Positions 41,984 through 49,548 of a stretch of DNA of 64,000 bases are shown here, in pieces. The position numbers were made by a program, and so were the translations under genes. Positions within the stretch are counted from its first letter, which is position 1. The number at the start of each line of letters is the position of its first letter. Source of the stretch: Paenisporosarcina sp049671445 (GTDB lineage: Bacteria; Bacillota; Bacilli; Bacillales_A; Planococcaceae); NCBI RefSeq assembly GCF_049671445.1, contig NZ_JBATUX010000020.1:16439-80438 (forward strand). The letters run 5' to 3'. Under the pieces are notes generated by a model that saw only the letters and a program-made list of their open reading frames with translations, did not search any database and had not been told where the DNA came from.

Positions 41984-42607
41984 CTTTTTCAAGACAGCAG
42001 AAACTTTAGGTTCGGTTCCATTTCTGATGCGGAAAATATTTTCTCTATGCTTCCAAATAGCTAAAGTGAAAAGCGCTAATGAAATGAATGTCGGCCAAAA
42101 TCCTCCTGTAAACCAAAATACATACAGCAAAAATGTAAAGTATAAAAAAAGAACACCTATTGGTAAATAGTCTGTTATAAGAGTTATTAAGATAAGCAGT
42201 GACAAACCGATAAAGCCCATTCTCCAATCGATAGCAAACATTATTCCTATAAGAGATGCAGTTCCTTTCCCGCCATCAAATTTCATCCACAAAGGAAAAT
42301 TGTGACCGAGAACCACAGCTGTCCCCATTAATAAGAGAAGAGTAGGCGAGTCCTCAAAGAAACTGTTCGAATGTAAAATAAAGCGTAATAACAGTACCGC
42401 TATAAACCCTTTTCCGATATCAAATAGAGCGACTAACATCCCAAATTTCCACCCTAATACGATTGTTGCATTAGAAGCCCCAGAATTCTTAACCCCTTGT
42501 TCTTTTACCTTCACACCCGATAGCCATTGTGCTAAAAAGGATCCGTGTAGACTGCCAATAATATATCCAGTTAGGACAATCATGAGTATGGATGACGCAA
42601 GATTCAT
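41963..42607 (-). CDS. plsY: Glycerol-3-phosphate acyltransferase PlsY family
   Basis: 214 aa, five membrane helices. The three PlsY motifs are visible: GSLHGSFLAQW, VKNSGASNATIVLGWK, and GHNFPLWMKFDGGKGTA; the C-terminal HRENIFRIRNGTEPK is typical. It moves the acyl group of acyl-phosphate to glycerol-3-phosphate, the first step of phospholipid synthesis. In motif 2 Arg of the usual SGATN-x-x-R is not seen, so this may be a diverged second copy. AGAGG precedes ATG 42607. Confidence 0.85.
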   Translation of the reverse strand: MNLASSILMIVLTGYIIGSLHGSFLAQWLSGVKVKEQGVKNSGASNATIVLGWKFGMLVALFDIGKGFIAVLLLRFILHSNSFFEDSPTLLLLMGTAVVLGHNFPLWMKFDGGKGTASLIGIMFAIDWRMGFIGLSLLILITLITDYLPIGVLFLYFTFLLYVFWFTGGFWPTFISLALFTLAIWKHRENIFRIRNGTEPKVSAVLKKKKAISS

Positions 42608-42925
42608 ATTCTCAACCTCTCTTTTCTTCTCAATGATTAGACGTTTAGTTGTAGACTGAATTAGTGGGAATGATAAAAACCTAACATTTAAAAGATATGC
42701 AGATTGTTATGAATTGTTTTATAGCAATAGATGAAACTGACGATAACTTGTCTTGTATCTTGATGTAAAATTAATAAAATAAAGCGAGAACTAATAGGTT
42801 TAAAGCCAATGTACTAGGGAATTTGGTAGAAAAGAAGAGAATTCGTTTAACTTTGACACTTGAGGAAAGTAATGGTAAATGTTGAGTGAGGTTATAAAAT
42901 ACATAAATAGATTAGGTGGGGAATT
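42608..42925. other. AT-rich gap with a possible promoter
   Basis: No gene is seen. TTGACA at 42853-42858 with a weak TAAATG 17 bases later could drive the membrane-protein cluster to the right. Confidence 0.35.
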
Positions 42926-43519
42926 ATGCAGTCTACCATTTCAAAAGAAAGTTCAGTTGCGGATACACGTATCAAGATGACTGCATTTTTGCTTCTATGT
43001 ATTATGCTGCCATCAAGTTTTATGCCTGAAGAAACAGTAGTGAAATGGTTAATTATCAACACTTTAGTACTAATATTCGTTTTGGGAATTCTATATTTTA
43101 CTTGGCATAAATTTAAATTTGATACAGTTCGATACTATTCTTTACAAGTGTATATTTTAGTAATGAGCATCGTGTTTTACACAATAGTTCCTTTGTTTAA
43201 GCTCTTAAATGACTCTTATTACTTCTGGTTAATTGCACTGGCAACTACCGTAATTATAATTATGGCACATGTTTTGAATAAAAGAACGACTCTAAGTTTT
43301 GTAAATAAGAAGCACAAGAAGCTAGTCATGATCTTATCTGCATATGTAACGGTTTTAATTTTTGTAGGAGCGGTATTAAGTGGAATGATGCATACAAATG
43401 AGGCGCCTGAGAATACAGGAGTATCCATTTTGTTTTACTTAGGAGGATTACTCTTCATTGTATTAGCGCCAATGTTTTTGTTGACGAAGTCCGAAGTTGA
43501 TAAATTAGCGAAAACCTAG
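42926..43519 (+). CDS. Unknown membrane protein
   Basis: 197 aa with about six membrane helices, a charged loop (NKKHKKLVM) in the middle and a hydrophilic last 10 residues. No family recognised. AGGTGGGG is 6 bases before ATG 42926. First of a group of membrane proteins without known relatives (to 45387), possibly transcribed together. Confidence 0.65.
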   Translation: MQSTISKESSVADTRIKMTAFLLLCIMLPSSFMPEETVVKWLIINTLVLIFVLGILYFTWHKFKFDTVRYYSLQVYILVMSIVFYTIVPLFKLLNDSYYFWLIALATTVIIIMAHVLNKRTTLSFVNKKHKKLVMILSAYVTVLIFVGAVLSGMMHTNEAPENTGVSILFYLGGLLFIVLAPMFLLTKSEVDKLAKT

Positions 43520-43630
43520 ATATTTTCTGAAAAGGTATATAGGTAAAATTAAGTGATTTCAATTTTTCACTTAAAATAGAAGAAATAGTGCCCACCTTTT
43601 TAGTTGAGAGGAAAAGTGTTAGGGATAAAT

Positions 43631-43732
43631 ATGAAAAAGGACATGTTTCAATTGCCAATAACCGCCTTATTGATTACGTTGACTCCACTCTTGATAATAA
43701 TGGAATCTCCTGAGATGGTGATTACACCTTAA
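43631..43732 (+). CDS. Possible 33-codon hydrophobic ORF
   Basis: ATG 43631 after TTAGGG; one hydrophobic segment (LPITALLITLTPLLIIM). It may be a micro-protein or the start of a decayed relative of the neighbouring membrane proteins: SPEMVITP recalls MPEETVVKW of the protein at 42926. Confidence 0.3.
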   Translation: MKKDMFQLPITALLITLTPLLIIMESPEMVITP

Positions 43733-43802
43733 AGAGCAATTGAGTTTAGAATTAGGTAGGTTAAATAGTAGTGGTTATTTACACTGATTGGGGGACAGAA
43801 GT

Positions 43803-44444
43803 TTGCCAAAGCCATCTATTTTTGTTTTTTTACTGTTGCCATTGATATCTGCACTGATTTCATTGGGAATACCCATATATAAATCTGAATATATGGTTTT
43901 AACCGCCATCATTTACCTGGGGTATGCATTGATACTCTTCATTGTTAAAGGAATGTCAACATTTAACGGGAAAATAGAGTGGTTCCCTAAATTTGCAGGA
44001 TATGCAACGTTTACTGCTTTAGCCTTTTTCTTTGTTATGCCTTTGATTAAAATATTTGATGGCGAAATTGGCATTCAATTGCTCTTGATTGTGATTTGGC
44101 TCGTGTTCCATATAATCTTTTTTGTCAAAGTCGAGACGTTCTACAAGATTGTCTTACCAACGGCAGGTGAATCTAAATCAAAATGGTCGATTGTTTATTA
44201 TTTAACCTTCATTGTTCTTTTTGCGATATCAGGTGGAGGAAATTTCAGGGTGACAAGAATTATGACAGAAACTTATGGGCAGAACCCAACCATGGCTTAT
44301 TTTTCATTTGTTATGTATATCGTGGGTATTTGGTTTGGAACACTTGCCGCAGTTTTAAGCATTGGAATGCAAGGGAAATTACCGAAAGGTCGAGTTGAAC
44401 GAAAAGTACAAAAGGGAAAGTTAGTACGGAATAAGTATTCATAA
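43803..44444 (+). CDS. Unknown membrane protein
   Basis: 213 aa, six membrane helices, basic C-terminal tail (KGRVERKVQKGKLVRNK). No family recognised. TTG 43803 lies 7 bases after GGGGGA; a TTG at 43788 precedes that site. Similar helix pattern to the protein at 42926, so the two may be distant paralogues. Confidence 0.6.
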   Translation: MPKPSIFVFLLLPLISALISLGIPIYKSEYMVLTAIIYLGYALILFIVKGMSTFNGKIEWFPKFAGYATFTALAFFFVMPLIKIFDGEIGIQLLLIVIWLVFHIIFFVKVETFYKIVLPTAGESKSKWSIVYYLTFIVLFAISGGGNFRVTRIMTETYGQNPTMAYFSFVMYIVGIWFGTLAAVLSIGMQGKLPKGRVERKVQKGKLVRNKYS

Positions 44445-44526
44445 GCTCCTGCATTTACCGCTTCAAAAGAAGATGTGGAAAGACTTAAACTTTAATAAAA
44501 AGATAAGTGTGGTGTGAGGTGAACTG

Positions 44527-45387
44527 ATGATTAAAGTAATTGGCTACGGTTTCTTATTATTTTCGATATTTATTGGTATTTACTTTACAAGTCAGCTTTT
44601 TTCGGATTTTTGGCTTGCCATATTTATGATCGTTGTTTTTTCTTATGGTCCATACCTTGTGGGTAATAAGTTGAGGTTGTCTAATAAAGATTTCAAGAAA
44701 AGTTTTTGGCAACTTACAGGAGCTTTCTTTGTTGGAGTGGTTTTGACACCAGGTTTTTTGTTATATATCCAAAATCAAAGCGATGTGCTAGAGAAGATTT
44801 ATGATGCTAAAAGGGAATTCTACTTTTTTAAAGCAGGTACCGGAAGTAATGTAGCAATTGTTTTTGCGGTGTTTTTTGTACTAATTATGCTACTTGGATA
44901 CAGAGTGGCCAATGGATGGAAAGCGGGAGGTCATCTGCTCACAGGGGGGATTGTCTTATTAACTCTATTCTTTTTCGGTTATCAATACGTCACATTTGAT
45001 TCTTACAGCGGCATTCACAAAGAGCGAGGGTATGTCAGTAAAGAATGGAACGATGAAGAAAAAGGCTTACCTTTTGGATCAATTAAAGAGTTCAGGATTG
45101 AACCGTTTGTCCGCTATGGCGCCCTTAGTAATCCATCTGATGAAACAGAATTTATGTGGCGATTAATTATTGTCCCGCTGGACGGGAAAGAATTTGTATA
45201 CAATAGACAATCGATTGATGGGAACTGGTTGTCACAATCAAAAGCACTGCAGGAAAAAGCAACGGAAGAGAATATTCTTTTCACTGTTCTTCCTATGGAT
45301 GCTAATACATACAAATGGTATCAAACTGAATTAGATTTGACTGAAGTAAATCCAAAACCGTATAACGAATTCTTTGATATCAAATAA
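44527..45387 (+). CDS. Unknown membrane protein with outer C-terminal domain
   Basis: 286 aa. Five hydrophobic segments (about 5-22, 27-45, 62-82, 108-125, 137-155) are followed by about 130 polar residues with an aromatic-rich end (ANTYKWYQTELDLTEVN). No family recognised. AGGTGAAC precedes ATG 44527. Last gene of the membrane cluster; a bidirectional terminator follows. Confidence 0.6.
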   Translation: MIKVIGYGFLLFSIFIGIYFTSQLFSDFWLAIFMIVVFSYGPYLVGNKLRLSNKDFKKSFWQLTGAFFVGVVLTPGFLLYIQNQSDVLEKIYDAKREFYFFKAGTGSNVAIVFAVFFVLIMLLGYRVANGWKAGGHLLTGGIVLLTLFFFGYQYVTFDSYSGIHKERGYVSKEWNDEEKGLPFGSIKEFRIEPFVRYGALSNPSDETEFMWRLIIVPLDGKEFVYNRQSIDGNWLSQSKALQEKATEENILFTVLPMDANTYKWYQTELDLTEVNPKPYNEFFDIK

Positions 45388-45427
45388 AAAATCCAAGTAC
45401 TCTGCAAAAGCAGAATACTTGGATTTT
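45387..45427. terminator. Bidirectional terminator
   Basis: AAAATCCAAGTACTCTGC / GCAGAATACTTGGATTTT, two mismatches, between convergent genes. Confidence 0.88.
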
Positions 45428-45429
45428 CT

Positions 45430-46923
45430 TTATGATTTAGAAATTTTCATTCTCTTCACTTCATCTGAAAGTGATTTATATAAGGATACCATCATCAGTA
45501 GCATGATAAAGGAGAACGGGAAGGCCGCTACAATCAACAGGTTTTGCAGAGCAGTTAAGCCATCTGCAGATAATAAAATTACTGCTATTGAAGATTGTGC
45601 TATTCCCCAGACTACTTTAACCATATTTGAAGGATCCAAGGAACCGTTTGTTGTTTGCATTCCTAGAACGAATGTTGCTGAGTCTGCAGATGTGATAAAG
45701 AACGTGCTGATCAATATGACCGCAACAATTGATAACACCATTGACAAAGGCAATTCATTAAAGACTGCAAATAATGTCTCCTCGGTTTTTAACCCAGTTA
45801 AATCTGTTACTTTTTGTTGAATGTTTATTGCTGTTGAACCAAATGCAGCGAACCAGAAGAAACTTACGATTGAAGGAATCAAGAGCACTCCAATTAAAAA
45901 TTCTCGAATGGTACGTCCTTTTGATACACGAGCAATAAAGATTCCGACGAATGGTGACCAAGAAATCCACCAAGCCCAGTAGAAAATTGTCCAGCCGTTA
46001 ATCCATTCTCGATTTCCGGCATCAAGTGGTGAAGCACTAAAACTCATGCGAACGACATTTTGTAAATAGCTACCTAAAGAGTCAGTAAACATGTTAAAAA
46101 TTAATAATGTCGGGCCAAGAATAACAACTAAGATTAAAAGAAGGACAGCTAATATCATATTTAAATTAGATAAATACTTAATTCCTTTACTTAATCCTGA
46201 CCAAGCTGACATTAAGAACAATACTGTTACAACAGCAATAATAACAACTTTTACCCAGTATTCATTTGGAATACCAAAAATATAAGATAATCCACCGTTA
46301 ATTTGAATAGCACCAAAGCCAAGTGTTGTGGCAACTCCCACGACCGTTGCAAAAACAGCGAAAACATCTACTAAAACGCCCCAAGGACCGTTCATTTTGT
46401 CTCCGAAAATCGGCTTCAATGTTGCTGAAATTAACCCAGGTTCTCCTTTACGGAACTGGAAATAAGCGAGCGCTAATGCGACAATCGCATAAATGGCCCA
46501 TGCATGTAATCCCCAATGGAAAAACGTGTAACGCATAGATTCTCTAAAGGCATTTCTAGTTTCTGGATCGGCAGTTGCAGGACTGATAGCATAATGAGAA
46601 AGTGGTTCAGCAGCTCCCCAGAATACAAGTCCGATACCCATACCGGCAGAAAATAACATCGAGAACCAAGAAATTCTTGTGTACTCAGGTCGATCTGTAT
46701 CTTTTCCTAAGCGAATTTTACCGAATGGACTAACAATAACAATTATAGTGAAGAGCACCATAATTGATACAACGCTTAAGTAATACCAACCGAAGTTAGT
46801 CGTAATAAATGATTGCATGTTTCCTGTTATTGTTTCGAAACCCTTAGGTGCGAATGCTCCAAACCCCACGGCTAACGCAACAAGTATTAACGCAAACCAA
46901 AATACATTTGTAATATTCTTCAT
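45430..46923 (-). CDS. BCCT family glycine betaine/choline/carnitine transporter (OpuD-like)
   Basis: 497 aa, twelve membrane helices. GMGIGLVFWGAAEPLSHY and WTIFYWAWWISWSPFVGIFI are BCCT signatures; the aromatic substrate box in the second is intact. It imports compatible solutes against osmotic stress. GAGGGGG precedes ATG 46923. A sigma-B-like promoter lies 150-175 bases upstream, in keeping with stress control of OpuD and OpuE in Bacillus. Confidence 0.93.
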   Translation of the reverse strand: MKNITNVFWFALILVALAVGFGAFAPKGFETITGNMQSFITTNFGWYYLSVVSIMVLFTIIVIVSPFGKIRLGKDTDRPEYTRISWFSMLFSAGMGIGLVFWGAAEPLSHYAISPATADPETRNAFRESMRYTFFHWGLHAWAIYAIVALALAYFQFRKGEPGLISATLKPIFGDKMNGPWGVLVDVFAVFATVVGVATTLGFGAIQINGGLSYIFGIPNEYWVKVVIIAVVTVLFLMSAWSGLSKGIKYLSNLNMILAVLLLILVVILGPTLLIFNMFTDSLGSYLQNVVRMSFSASPLDAGNREWINGWTIFYWAWWISWSPFVGIFIARVSKGRTIREFLIGVLLIPSIVSFFWFAAFGSTAINIQQKVTDLTGLKTEETLFAVFNELPLSMVLSIVAVILISTFFITSADSATFVLGMQTTNGSLDPSNMVKVVWGIAQSSIAVILLSADGLTALQNLLIVAAFPFSFIMLLMMVSLYKSLSDEVKRMKISKS

Positions 46924-47071
46924 GTTTCCCCCTCAAGTCTCTTGTTTATTTTGTGGCACAATGGTTCACACTACGCAACTTCGGAGTCAATGTCAAATGA
47001 CCACGTTGTATAAGTGTGCGTAAATGTTGAGAATTTTAGTCATATTAACCTAAAAACATCACTAGTTATTA

Positions 47072-47097
47072 ATACCTGTTTTAGGCAAAGGTTAAAC
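47072..47097 (-). promoter_or_regulatory. Sigma-B-like promoter of the BCCT transporter gene
   Basis: On the leftward strand GTTTAA, exactly 14 bases, AGGTAT; the sigma-B consensus is GTTTAA-N14-GGGTAT (11 of 12). The remaining gap 46924-47142 has no gene. Confidence 0.6.
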
Positions 47098-47142
47098 CTT
47101 GTATTTAAAGGATTAAAAGGATTTTTTATACATCAATAAATT

Positions 47143-47188
47143 AAAAAACAACTCCTTGAATCATCCTGAATTGATTCAAAGAGTTGTA
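47143..47188 (-). terminator. Terminator of the small HTH gene
   Basis: ACAACTCCTTGAATCA / TGATTCAAAGAGTTGT stem with one mismatch; the leftward transcript ends in U6. Confidence 0.8.
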
Positions 47189-47233
47189 GTATTAGAGAAG
47201 GCGTTGAGCTAAGTATTTTTCTCCGCTTTTCTG

Positions 47234-47464
47234 TCAGTCTTCGTCTTTTACGTCGATGTCATCTGGAATCGGAGTGTTGCGCCATTCATCAATCTGGCGT
47301 TTGACATCCTCAACTTGTTCTAAATGGCGTTCGAATTGAGCTTGATTAATTAAATATTGTTCCCCATCATGGACCGATTTAATGCGTCCATCTAATACAT
47401 ATCGGCGCACTTGTTGTTCAGGCATGCTTAAAAATTCAGCAGTTTCTTCTATTGATAAATACAC
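47234..47464 (-). CDS. Small excisionase-type helix-turn-helix protein
   Basis: 76 aa. YLSIEETAEFLSMPEQQVRR then VLDGRIKSVHDGEQYLI is the HTH_17/excisionase (MerR-like wing) pattern; the tail is acidic. No integrase is nearby, so it is probably a small regulator rather than a phage remnant. GTG 47464 is 10 bases after AAGGAG; the GTG at 47473 is too close. Confidence 0.8.
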   Translation of the reverse strand: MYLSIEETAEFLSMPEQQVRRYVLDGRIKSVHDGEQYLINQAQFERHLEQVEDVKRQIDEWRNTPIPDDIDVKDED

Positions 47465-47565
47465 AAGCGACACACTCCTTTTCTTCAGTATAGTTTACGA
47501 GATAGCGTATCTCAATATACATAAAATATGGTAAAGTACAGACAACAACTACTTGAGGTGACTTA

Positions 47566-48441
47566 ATGAAAACCGTGATCCCTTACTTCCTTGTTTTACT
47601 AGCAGCTGTCTTATGGGGCACAACTGGAACAGCTCAAACTTACTTACCGCAAAATGCTCAACCCCTAACCATTGGGGCATCTCGTTTAGCCATCGGTGGA
47701 TTTTCATTATTAATTATTATGATTGTCATGAAAAAAATCAATTTTAGCACATGGCCGTGGAAAGAAACGATTGTTGCAGCTCTCTGTATGGCACTATTCC
47801 AACCTTTGTTTTTCACATCGGTGAGAGTAACAGGAATTGCGATTGGAACAGTCGTTGCGATTGGTAGTGCACCCATTTTTTCTGGGTTAATCGAATGGTT
47901 CTTTTTGAAATTAAGACCATCTCGCGCATGGATAATGGCTACGACCATGTCAGTTATCGGATGTAGCCTGTTGTTTTTAAATAAAGATGCCTTAACAGTT
48001 AATCCACTGGGAGTAACTTTATCATTAATAGCTGGATTTGTATTTGCCATTTATACAATTGTTAGTAAAGCCTTATTAGCAAAAGTTGAAGCAATTCCAG
48101 CAGTCGCTATGACTTTCTCCATAAGTGCGATTATATTAATGCCATTTTTATTTATTTTTGATAGCTCTTGGGTTACTGAACCTTCTAATATAGCAACCAT
48201 TTTATATTTAGGATTTATGACAACGAGTGTCGCGTATATTCTCTATTTAACAGGACTTCAAAAGGTGCCTTCTTCATCAGCTGTAACATTATCACTTGGA
48301 GAGCCTTTAACTGCAGCTGTATTAAGCGTATTTATTGTTGGTGAGGTATTAAGTGCAGTTTCGTGGATTGGCGTTTTACTTTTGCTCGGAGGAATTATCG
48401 TTCTAACTTTTAGCGGGAGAAAACGAGCTAAACAAATCTAA
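47566..48441 (+). CDS. EamA-family DMT transporter
   Basis: 291 aa, ten membrane helices in two repeats (LAAVLWGTTGTAQTYLP; SLGEPLTAAVLSVFIVGE). The opening LWGTTGTAQ pattern is typical of carboxylate/amino acid exporters of this family. GAGGTG precedes ATG 47566. Confidence 0.9.
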   Translation: MKTVIPYFLVLLAAVLWGTTGTAQTYLPQNAQPLTIGASRLAIGGFSLLIIMIVMKKINFSTWPWKETIVAALCMALFQPLFFTSVRVTGIAIGTVVAIGSAPIFSGLIEWFFLKLRPSRAWIMATTMSVIGCSLLFLNKDALTVNPLGVTLSLIAGFVFAIYTIVSKALLAKVEAIPAVAMTFSISAIILMPFLFIFDSSWVTEPSNIATILYLGFMTTSVAYILYLTGLQKVPSSSAVTLSLGEPLTAAVLSVFIVGEVLSAVSWIGVLLLLGGIIVLTFSGRKRAKQI

Positions 48442-48450
48442 TAATAGTAC

Positions 48451-48480
48451 AAGTGTCTCTGTAACTAGGGACACTTTTTT
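48451..48480 (+). terminator. Intrinsic terminator
   Basis: AAGTGTCTCT / AGGGACACTT with one wobble pair, T6. Confidence 0.85.
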
Positions 48481-48698
48481 AACATTTCGTGGAAATATAT
48501 GGGTGGAGTGGATTGGAGCGTAGCCCAAGCCGATTAAAATGGGTATCTAGCGGAATAAACCACCAATTAAGCCGATTAAATCACTCGAAAGAAGTAGCGA
48601 CTTTATTTCTTAAGAAATTCTTCATTTTTATGCTAACAGTTTGTTAAGAATTAATGGATACAATTGTTATTATAAGAAGTAGAGATGAGGTGCAACGG

Positions 48699-49391
48699 AT
48701 GACACAATTTACGGTTCTCGTTACGGATGACGATCAAGACATTCGAGATGGGATAGAAATTTATCTGAAAAACGAAGGTTATCAAGTTTTAAAAGCTTCT
48801 GATGGAATAGAAGCTCTGACTATTTTGGAGACAAATGATGTTCATTTAATTCTACTAGATATTATGATGCCAAATATGGATGGCATTCAAGCAACATTCA
48901 AGATCCGCTCAGAGCGCAACATTCCCATCATCATGTTAAGTGCTAAAGCAGAAGACTTCGATAAAATACATGGATTATCTGTGGGTGCTGATGATTATGT
49001 CACGAAACCTTTCCATCCCATGGAACTAATGGCAAGAGTGAAATCACAATTGCGTCGCTATATACACCTCGGAACATTTAAGGAACAACAATCAATCATA
49101 CAAATAGATGGACTTGCATTAGACATGGACGCCAAAGAAGTGACACTCGATGGGGAATCCGTCAGATTAACGCCGATCGAATACAAAATTACGGAGCTGT
49201 TAATGACAAATGCAGGCAGAGTGTTTTCAATTGGTGACATTTATCAACGAGTTTGGAACGAGGCGGCGTATAACGCGGAAAATATTGTCGCAGTGCATAT
49301 CCGTAAAATCCGCGAAAAAATCGAAACGGACCCTAAAAATCCGAGATATGTAAAGGTGGTGTGGGGCATTGGCTATAAAATCGAAAAGTAA
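48699..49391 (+). CDS. OmpR-family response regulator
   Basis: 230 aa. Receiver domain with phospho-acceptor Asp in LILLDIMMPNMDG, Thr/Ser in MLSAKAED and Lys in DYVTKPF, then a winged-helix domain (LTPIEYKITELLMTNAGRV ... VVWGIGYKI). Partner of the kinase at 49549. ATG 48699 has GAGGTG upstream. Direct repeats CTTAAGAAATTC and GTTAAGAATTAA upstream (about 48617, 48644) may be OmpR-type sites. Confidence 0.93.
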   Translation: MTQFTVLVTDDDQDIRDGIEIYLKNEGYQVLKASDGIEALTILETNDVHLILLDIMMPNMDGIQATFKIRSERNIPIIMLSAKAEDFDKIHGLSVGADDYVTKPFHPMELMARVKSQLRRYIHLGTFKEQQSIIQIDGLALDMDAKEVTLDGESVRLTPIEYKITELLMTNAGRVFSIGDIYQRVWNEAAYNAENIVAVHIRKIREKIETDPKNPRYVKVVWGIGYKIEK

Positions 49392-49545
49392 GGCTTCGCA
49401 TTGGTTATCCATTGTCGCACTCGCTATAGGAATGCTTAGTCTCATGTACTGTTATTCATTTATTCAACAACTGCTTGAACAAGGGTTTTTTCACTCCAAC
49501 CGAACCATCGTACAATTGACGCGCATTTTGAAAGGGGGGGCTTAA
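49369..49545 (+). CDS. Small single-helix membrane ORF between regulator and kinase genes
   Basis: 58 aa from TTG 49369, 9 bases after AAAGGTGG; it overlaps the regulator's end by 23 bases. It has a basic start (MAIKSKSKASHW), one membrane helix (about 12-33), and a short polar tail. Its TAA lies one codon before the kinase ATG and in the same frame. It looks like the N-terminus of a sensor kinase of this type, so it is either a micro-protein coupled to the kinase or a remnant of a truncated one. Confidence 0.55.
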   Translation: MAIKSKSKASHWLSIVALAIGMLSLMYCYSFIQQLLEQGFFHSNRTIVQLTRILKGGA

Positions 49546-49548
49546 TCG

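Noticed and set aside
45374..45820. 148-codon rightward reading
   Set aside because: It lies antisense to the C-terminal third of the BCCT transporter, whose protein is clearly conserved.
47234..47464. Prophage or integrative element marked by an excisionase-type gene
   Set aside because: No integrase, att-like repeats or other phage genes around it; this HTH type is common in small chromosomal regulators.
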